This document shows, piece by piece, positions 56,901 to 64,000 of a DNA stretch of 64,000 nt. Positions within the stretch are counted from its first letter, which is position 1, and every line of letters begins with the position of its first letter. A program made the position numbers and the translations under genes. Source of the stretch: Styela clava (taxonomy: Eukaryota; Chordata; Ascidiacea; Stolidobranchia; Styelidae); assembly GCF_964204865.1 (NCBI RefSeq), contig NC_135254.1, positions 4,841,001-4,905,000 of the forward strand. Direction: 5' to 3'. Under the pieces are notes generated by a model. That model had not been told where the DNA came from. It made no database searches and was given only the letters and a program-made list of their open reading frames with translations.

Positions 56901-59627
56901 TCCTGTTCTTTCTTTCTTGATAAGGTCATTTCACATGGTGTTTTTACTTTGGCAGCATGACTTGTTTAAGCATAATGAGATTTGGAATCTATCAATCAAA
57001 ATAACACCATAAATACCGGTACGGATGAAAGTCAAAACAGGCCATTCACAAAAAAATGAAATAACAGTTAAAACGTTGACACATTTGATTCACGGCTTTC
57101 CTTCGGTGATTTTCCGCGTCTTCGTACGTGACAAAATTGTTATTATAATGAAGTCAGGAACATTTCTCTTTTAGCTTATAGGAAACAACCGATTTACTCT
57201 ATCTACGTTGAGGGTATATAAAGCACAGCCGGTGTTATAAAAACAAGGTTTTTGCCTCGATCCGAATCCGATCTATTCAGATCATAATTCTTATTTAATT
57301 TCTGTCGTTGATGAATGATATTTCTTTTCCAAAACCATTCGGAGCAATGCAAAATATCCTGTTTTTTTTCAGTTTTAAGAATTCAATATTGTTACATGTC
57401 CGATGTCATTGTTCCAGACAACTCAAAACATGCTTTTTACCATTGCGAGTCGTCCATTAATATATTAGAGTTAGAAATGGCATTTGTTACTACTTGTCCA
57501 CAGACTTGCTCGAAGCAATGCAAAATATAACGAAGTATTTTTACGGTTGCAAGTCGTCCTGGGGTTAAAAAATGAAGTTTGTTACGTTACTACATGTCCA
57601 AAACCGTGTTCGAAGCAACGCAAAACACGCCACACCAGTGGTTGCAAATTGCGGCACTCGAGCCAAATGCCCGCAAACAAATTTCCTGTGGTCTTTGAGC
57701 GGCCTCACTTTCAATTCATGAAGACAAAGAAGGGTTGCTTACAAATTTTTTATTATCTGCGCTGTTGTATGGCGTTTGTTTTGTAGTAATTAGCTAAGTG
57801 TGCCTACCGTTAGATATAATCAACACAGGCATAAGAGTCGCAGGAACGTTATAATTTGGAGGTTTAATTGGCGATTTTCCATGAACGGAATTTAGTTCGG
57901 CCCGCAAGCTACCGGAAATGTCATTATTTGGCCCAGTAATAATTTGAAGTATTATGTGGCGATTGTTATTGGGCGGAAATTAGTGCGACTTCCACCGGAA
58001 ATGTCTATATTTGGGCCAGTGTTACCTAACAATTGCCGACCACTGCGATACACGTTTGCAAGTCGTTATTTTACATCCCAGGGTTAAGAATTGAAATTCG
58101 TTGCATTTGTATTATCATCGTTACGGATCACGCAGACACATGACACAGGTGGCTGGCTATGAATGAATGATAAACCTAAATTTAATGGGACACTGAGTAA
58201 TAATACGCCCTATGTTTTACTACAAGTTTGCTAATACCAAACCCCACTGATACATTTTAAAATTTCTTTTTTTGAGGCAATCTGGTAGCTCTAAAAATCG
58301 AGCGCATCTTTTCCCCACGCCTGCTTCTGGTGCGTCACAAAGTGGCGATATTTGATATAAAAATAGGCAATAACTCACCCTGTAGTATATCCAGGTCAAG
58401 ACATGGATGATTCCCATCACCGTGCAGTTCAGGAATATGTGCCAGCTGTAGAATATCGGGAGTATCATCAAATTGTGCATGTTGTTGGAATCCCATTTCT
58501 CCCCGCCGATCGGTCGGAATAAGATGTAAGCCAGATGGAATAGCCAGCTTCCCATCTAAATGCAAAAAAAATTATAAATTTTCACCTTCACGTTTCCTCG
58601 ATGTAGAGACACAGGCAGGCTGCTTGTCGAACCCGGAAACTCATCCGCCCGAAAGTTGCATAAATTTGACCCCGACCCTGATTTCTGATGTGCGGTTAAA
58701 AAGGATACGCATTTTCAATATTTTTCCGACAAAATTTTCATATGACTTCCCACTATTCCCACGCTATTCAAAATAAAACGACTCTGTGTACACATCACAA
58801 GTAGCGGATTAAAGAAAACACACGTTTTTGCAGAAACTCTTGTTATTAAAATTTGTTTCTCGGAGTTCGGAGTCAAAATTTTTGTAAATTCGGAGCCGAT
58901 TTTTATTTGGAACCGAATTTTATAATATCCAACTTCTCTCCCCTGCGTCATTTACAAGAATTCTTTTTAGGGTTACAGTCAGTGATCTCTCTACACCACC
59001 CTAAAGGGAATTAATACCCCATACCTAATTTTGGCGAACCCGTTCCTATTTTTAAAGCTATAAGTCTGGCGTAGATTTCTGAAACGAGGGAACCAGTTGT
59101 TAGTTAGTTGGACACAAGAGCGAACCCGTTCTAGAACTTTTGAATTAATACATGTTCCATCAGGGCTTCCCCAACTTTTAGTCTCGTTACCCTTTCCAAT
59201 ATATTAAAATTTTTCACGACCCCTTGTCTTGCGATCTAAGTCGGCATTGTTATGGAAGCACCTCTTCTCTGATCATTTATATTTGTGTTTCGCACTACAT
59301 TGGCACATTAATATATGTGTTTCGAATTAAAAGTCAAAAAAAGTACAATAGATATAGTACTTTATGTTAATTGGTGTACTCTTTGTGACCTCTGAAATTC
59401 GTTGCTCGCACCCTTGCGGGATCGCGATCCCCAGTTTGAAATTCCCTGGGTTACAGTTCTTAGTTTGAAAGTATTAAAATTCAATTAAACCATACTTGCA
59501 TGATCAGCAATGTATGCAGCCATATCAATTTCTGATCAAACGGTCTCCATACTTCCAGTGTTAACGACGCACACACAGCAAGGTTTGCGTACAGAAGTAG
59601 GCCATGTGCTTCCAGTTCTAATTCTCC
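50948..59627 (-). CDS. TMEM45-like membrane protein, C-terminal four exons (5' part not found)
   Basis: Minus-strand exons 59627-59496 (132 nt), 58555-58379 (177), 51913-51771 (143) and 51008-50948 (61, ending in TAA). Phases 0, 0, 2 connect perfectly, giving the last 170 residues. The first exon has a transmembrane stretch HGLLLYANLAVCASLTLEVW. The second opens with GSWLFHLAYILFRP, then WDSNNMHNLMILPIFYSWH and another membrane helix ending WIYYR. This order (a LLIMQ/GSW helix, W-D-x-N acidic loop, FYSWH helix) is that of the TMEM45/DUF716 family. The last two exons encode a polar Ser/Asp-rich cytosolic tail ending FMT. Roughly 100 N-terminal residues should come from exons further right, inside 59.7-64 kb or beyond it; none was seen. 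Function is not established here. Joining of the last two exons across a 6.5-kb intron is by phase and tail character only. Confidence 0.65.
51276..51293. repeat. G homopolymer
   Basis: A run of G preceded by a T run, inside intron 3 of the TMEM45-like gene. A similar G run is at about 53216-53230. Confidence 0.8.
54390..54650 (-). repeat. Dispersed repeat, family C, minus copy
   Basis: Inverse of the copies at 46165 and 56262; a TTTGTTTGTCTGTCTG microsatellite sits at its 5' side in plus coordinates. Confidence 0.7.
56262..56625 (+). repeat. Dispersed repeat, family C, longest copy
   Basis: Contains GAACGAGAATATCGG-like start, ACTTATCGATCGATAGTTAG, GAATGCACATGCAAAA and an ACAGACAAACAGACAG microsatellite near the end. 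Confidence 0.7.
59161..59448. mobile_element. hAT-type MITE in an intron of the TMEM45-like gene
   Basis: Starts CAGGGCTTCCCCAACTTTTA and ends CCAGTTTGAAATTCCCTG. No clean target duplication. Confidence 0.55.
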
Positions 59628-59682
59628 CTAAAGAGAAAAGTTGATAAATTGGGTGATTTTTGTAACGTAACATTATGTAGAG

Positions 59683-60076
59683 CAGTGTTCTTCAACTTTT
59701 TTTTGTTATTGCGGAACCCCTGATATCATTTTTTATGGAACCCCAAATAACAAAAATAAAACACGAAATACTCGTAACACAAAATATTTGTAAATCAAAT
59801 ATTTCTACTTCAACAACGAAACAGAAAAAAGGTAACAAGTGTGAAATTCAATGACTAGGTTGTTCTTGCATTTTCTTTGCAATTTTCTTGAATTCTCATA
59901 CTCATGTCTACACTCTTTAAACAACTTCGCAACGACGCATCAACATGCTGAAGCAAGAAATGATTTCCCCTAAAAAAAAAACGTGGAACCCCCAAGGAAC
60001 CCTATAAACTCACGGAACCCCACTGCATGTATTGCGGAACCCTAGGGTTCCGCGGAACCCCTGTTGAAGAGCACTG
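59683..60076. mobile_element. hAT MITE, 394 bp, with exact 8-bp target duplication
   Basis: Starts CAGTGTTCTTCAACTTTTTT and ends GTTGAAGAGCACTG. ATGTAGAG flanks both sides exactly (59675-59682 and 60077-60084). GCGGAACCCC motifs are repeated near the right end. Confidence 0.88.
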
Positions 60077-60084
60077 ATGTAGAG

Positions 60085-61472
60085 TGTATATAATGCGGAT
60101 TTCGAAATTTCAACGCCCCTTTTTTGTCACTATTTTTTTCTGTTTAACTTCATTCTACATGTTATAGTACAGGGATGGCGAACCTTTTTTCAATGACTGG
60201 GTCAAAAATTATATTTTATCACGGAACGAAAGAGTGTGGGTCACAGATATTTAATCAATGTTTAAATTTATGAGAAACTTTCTGCTGCATATCATCTTAC
60301 AAATCTTTGTAAGATCTTTGTTTTGTGTACAAAAACACCCATATGAATTACCAAAAGCGTTTAGGATGATGCGGCAGATTATTTTATGGCGCTAAAGAGT
60401 TTGGAGGGAATTCCACTCTGATAGAGTTATATTTTTTGATCGACTTTCAAACACATTCAGGCACTTTCACACTGCCCCATTTTTATTTCAGATTTTTAGG
60501 TCTTTATTTTAAGTCTAAAAGATTTTGTTTTCTCAACGGCATTGCAGTCGAGAAACTCATAAATGCAAAGTGGCATCTAGTTCTCGCAAACCCCCCAAAA
60601 ACAATCTGCAGTGCAGTTTGGTTCCTGTTTTTCTGAAGGGGAACGCTGTAATAAGATAAGGCAACCGTTTTTCGAAATAGACAATGACCATTTACCTTCC
60701 TAATACCATTATGGAATGGAAAATGCTATTTGTGTTTCATATTTAAAGCTGAATGATGTAATACTATACTTTTAATTGGAACAGAACTCGATATGGTCCA
60801 ATCGTTATTAAGATAACCGAAAACATTAACAAAGTGTTCGCAATATTTTTCACCATTAACAAGACAAGACGCTTTTTCATAGGACACGAAATGTACGTAT
60901 TGATCATTTTATTAATTGATATGTTGTTTCTTTTTAAAATAAAGTAATTCGTTCAATACAAGGGCATGCGCACTCTCTCAGAAATAAGGAATACAATATA
61001 AAATCATGACGACGCAATATACGTTAGTAAATATTGATTGAAGTCCGGGAAAGGATCAAATTAAACAGGAAAACTGAAACCATTAGCTACCCCTAATTTC
61101 GAATTTTAAAATACGACCCCTTGGTCACGTGTCACTACGGAATGTGAAATGCTGTGCAAGGCGAATCATCCTTCAGTTCATACATAAATCTCTTGTAGGC
61201 GAACGCTGAAGAATAACTGTGTGTGAAACAGAACCCCTGACTGTTATTAAAATACCACTAAGAAATAAAGGAGACACATCTCCGGGCAAAGTTACGAGCA
61301 ATGAGTGAAAATTCAGGAGCTAATGAAACTACATAAGGTGACAGAGAAGGTTTTTCTTTACTTTCATATAATAATAAGTAATTATGACATTTATGTGTTG
61401 TGTTTTTGGAGATACATTCCATAAATTTGGATCTGCATTGCCGGTGCTCTAAACTTAAAACAGTACAAATAC
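60085..61472. other. No gene recognised
   Basis: Begins with a possible further hAT terminus at about 60171 (CAGGGATGGCGAACCTTTTT) whose partner end was not found. No exon of the TMEM45-like gene was recognised on the minus strand. Confidence 0.4.
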
Positions 61473-61702
61473 GGGTACTCCCGTAGTATGTGAACCAAGA
61501 TGGCGGACACCGGAACGTGGTACAGGTTAGGGTTGGGCCATAATTTTATTCCAATTTTCCTTATTTTAGTTCTAATACGAATTCGAGGACTAGTCAAGTG
61601 ACTTCCGTAGTATTTGTACCTGAAATTATGGCCTAACCCTAACCTGGCACACATACTACGTTTTGGTATCCGCCATCTTGGTTCACATACTACGGGAATA
61701 CC
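61473..61702. mobile_element. Family-A MITE, full-length form
   Basis: 230 bp; GGGTACTCCCGTAGTATGTG and AACCAAGATGGCGGACACCG on the left, near-exact inverses on the right; family core between. Confidence 0.8.
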
Positions 61703-61789
61703 CAAATACGACCCATTGGTCACATACCATTGTGTAATGCGGTACAGAGTGAACTGCCCTTTAGTTCACATATGAAATCTAACAAGTCT

Positions 61790-62640
61790 ATTATGGATCT
61801 CAAGCAAACACGGAATCTTGATCTATTTGTTCTTGCGACCGCCCCTCAAACATCAAACAAATGATAGCGCCGTTTTCAGTTTGAATGACAGTTCATAAAA
61901 CTCTTATGTGGTAGGAAAGCGAAAACCATAAACAAAATCTCGTTGAGGGGAACGGATTACGGAATTAAGAAATTGATAATGGATTTTTTTCATATTCGCA
62001 TTAAAACTATAAAATTGCAGTTAACAGTGAATGAATGAATGTTGAATGACAGTTCATAAGACTCTTATGTGGTAGGAAAAGCGGACTGTATGAGAATTCG
62101 CAACGATACATTGCGATTTTCGTAGCGAACGGCGTGAATTAGCTTCGTATTATAAAACGAATATACGTAATACAAACCGTGCCCAAGATCTCGTTTATTG
62201 GGGGAGGTATTCCATTATCAAGAAATTGATAATGGATTTTTTCACATTCGCGTTTAAAAAATAAAATAAAATTGCAGTTATCAGTGAAATATCGATGTAA
62301 CTCAAACTAGGTATATTTTAACTACTTAACCGCCTATTCTCGTTCGATGAATGTCTGCAAAACAGGGACGTCTCCGACAATTCTGAAATGTTAAAAAAAA
62401 AACATTTTTCTGCAACATGCATTCCGATTTTTTGTAGCTTGAAGCGCTTTTTAGTCCCTAAGGACTCTTGAAATACCCAACGACCGGATCTTAATCAAAC
62501 ACGGAATGATATATATTTGTTCTTGCGACCGCCCCTCAAACATCAAACAAATAAAAACGCTGTTTTTAGTTTGAATGACAGTTCATAAGACTCGTCCGTG
62601 ATAAGAAAGCGAACTAATGAATTTCGTCACGATAAAACTG
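61790..62640 (+). repeat. Degenerate direct duplication, about 680-bp period
   Basis: CAAACACGGAAT..TTGTTCTTGCGACCGCCCCT followed by CAAACATCAAACAAAT and TTTGAATGACAGTTCATAA occurs at about 61805 and again at about 62490. A shorter third copy (TTGAATGACAGTTCATAAGA) is at 62041. ORFs are not conserved between copies. Confidence 0.75.
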
Positions 62641-63199
62641 AATTTATGTGCCCGCTTGTAGAGAGCCTTGTTCGTAGCGAACAGCGCGAATGAGCACGTA
62701 TAATACGACGAATTGACGCGATGAAGTATTGTACGCAAAATCTCGCTGATCGGGAAAGTATTCCATAATTCAGAAATTGGTATATTAATTTTTCACATTG
62801 CATGGTCGGACCTCCTTCCTCCCGATGAACCGCCTACGCTCGGTCGATGAATGATCTCAAAACAGAGCGTACGATAAATTGGGTTTCAGTTTCTGCTTAT
62901 ATAGGGCGTTGTTTATAGGGGACATCGTCAATGAGCTTCGTATAAAAACAGCGAACATACACAGTCTATTTAACAATTAGGGGGGGAGGGGGGGACTCGA
63001 CTAAATAGATAATCGTATTTTTCATATTTGCATTAAAATGCAAATTCTATTGGTCAAATAGTGGAGAACGATTAAACAAAACGTAAATGATTTTCTCCTA
63101 GGTTCGAATACTTTCTCGTTATATTTGTTAACAACTCATATCCAATAACAAGTTAACAAGACAAGAATCACAAGCAACCAAGCGTAACTCTCGCATCAT

Positions 63200-64000
63200 G
63201 ATGAAAACCTAATTGATTTAATTTCACACAAGCAGACTCGGGAGTGGGCCAACCTCACACTTCATTCATAAAACCTATCGTGGGTTAAGAACAAACATAA
63301 GACAATAGAGAACTATTTGCCTGTGGTATCGAGTGTAAAAACTCGTACGGACATTGTTACATAATAAAAATATAAGAGATTTTCTAAAAATAGTTGGTTG
63401 TTTGAAATTTTTAATAGCGTTTTGAAGACCCTATTTGGAATCGCACTATCTATGACAATGTATAAAGCTATATATAGAGTTCTTAATCAGTTAGTGTCTT
63501 CTTGCAGCCCTTCTATTAATTATCTAGTTAGCAGCAGTATTGTTGTACTCGGGACCTATATCTGTCATCTCCATGAGAAACTTACATTGAATTTTCGGTA
63601 CTCCCGAAGTATTCGTACCAAGATGGCGCACAACCTGAACATAGTATTGTACCAGGTTAGAGTTGTTCAGGTTGTGCGTCATCTTGGTGCGAATACTTCC
63701 GGAGCGCCGAAGTTTCTCACAAGCAAACTTGAAAGTGGGCCAACCTCCCAATTCATTCATACAATCGTGGGTACTTGCATTCATTTTAAAGTGATCTATA
63801 TAGTCATGTTAGGGTAGGGTGACCGTTTTAGCATATTTAAGAAAAACTGTTATTCATCAAAATGTAAATCTAATTAAATTTTCTCACAAGCAGACTCGGA
63901 AGTGGGCCAACCTAACAGCTCATTCATAAAACCGATCGTGGGTTGGGAGCAAACATGATACGATAGAGAACTGTTTGCTTGTAATTTCGAGTGGCAAACA
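63200..64000 (+). repeat. Degenerate direct duplication at the right edge, about 660-bp period
   Basis: CACAAGCAGACTCGG, AGTGGGCCAACCT and GATCGTGGGTT-type blocks occur at about 63225, partly at 63720 and again at about 63885 to the window end. A short family-A foldback (63596-63710) lies between. Confidence 0.7.
63596..63710. mobile_element. Short family-A foldback
   Basis: Arms GAAGTATTCGTACCAAGATG and the inverse of GGAAGTATTCGCACCAAGAT; loop about 25 bp. Confidence 0.8.

Larger units (their letters stand above)
51914..58378. other. Long intron of the TMEM45-like gene
   Basis: No nested gene recognised. Holds family-C repeats, a hAT-like element at 55262-55547 (CAGCGGTCCCCAAACCGCG to TTGAGAACCACTG), hAT-like left ends near 56135 and 56800, and a dispersed repeat with GCGTAGCCAGGTTGGGGG at 53203. 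ORFs at 52435-52686 and 53138-53395 have no recognisable domain. Confidence 0.5.

Noticed and set aside
60690..60740. Minus-strand candidate upstream exon of the TMEM45-like gene (ending IRK before GTAAAT)
   Set aside because: Only ten codons, weak acceptor, and no resemblance to the family's N-terminal half.

Overview
The window is eukaryotic nuclear DNA: AT-rich, gene-poor, full of small transposons, with spliced genes whose coding exons meet GT/AG borders in matching phase. The gene set (proteasome beta-2, glia maturation factor, cobalamin-dependent methionine synthase, mitochondrial ribosomal protein L41, a TMEM45-like protein) is metazoan. The style of the secreted C-type-lectin-like gene, compact introns and the L2/CR1-type LINE suggest a tunicate, probably an ascidian. 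That placement is inference, not proof.

Layout. 1-11 kb: two divergent paralogous secreted lectin-like genes. One lies on the minus strand and runs off the left edge (exons 1-2 visible). The other lies on the plus strand and is complete in six exons (7845-9832, 203 aa, including a 16-nt exon). Between them, and again after the second gene, lie arrays of a roughly 110-150 bp repeat, in opposite orientations on the two sides. 11-20 kb: transposon territory with a decayed hAT transposase split by a LINE fragment, several hAT-type MITEs, foldback elements and a relic of a lectin exon 2. 20.5-26.9 kb: PSMB7 on the minus strand, seven exons, 275 aa, its introns packed with MITEs. 28.5-28.95 kb: GMF, single exon, minus. 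30.2-36 kb: a minus-strand LINE with two intact ORFs. 37.9-41.75 kb: MTR, plus, one uninterrupted 1267-codon exon. 43.6-45.5 kb: MRPL41, plus, three exons, 156 aa. 50.9-59.6 kb: the C-terminal 170 residues of a TMEM45-like membrane protein, minus, four exons, its 5' part not found. The rest is repeats, with short tandem duplications near the right edge.

The cellular genes do not form a pathway together. PSMB7 serves protein turnover, GMF actin branching, MTR the folate/methionine cycle, MRPL41 mitochondrial translation. The local biology of interest is the lectin cluster with its array, and the unusual MTR structure.
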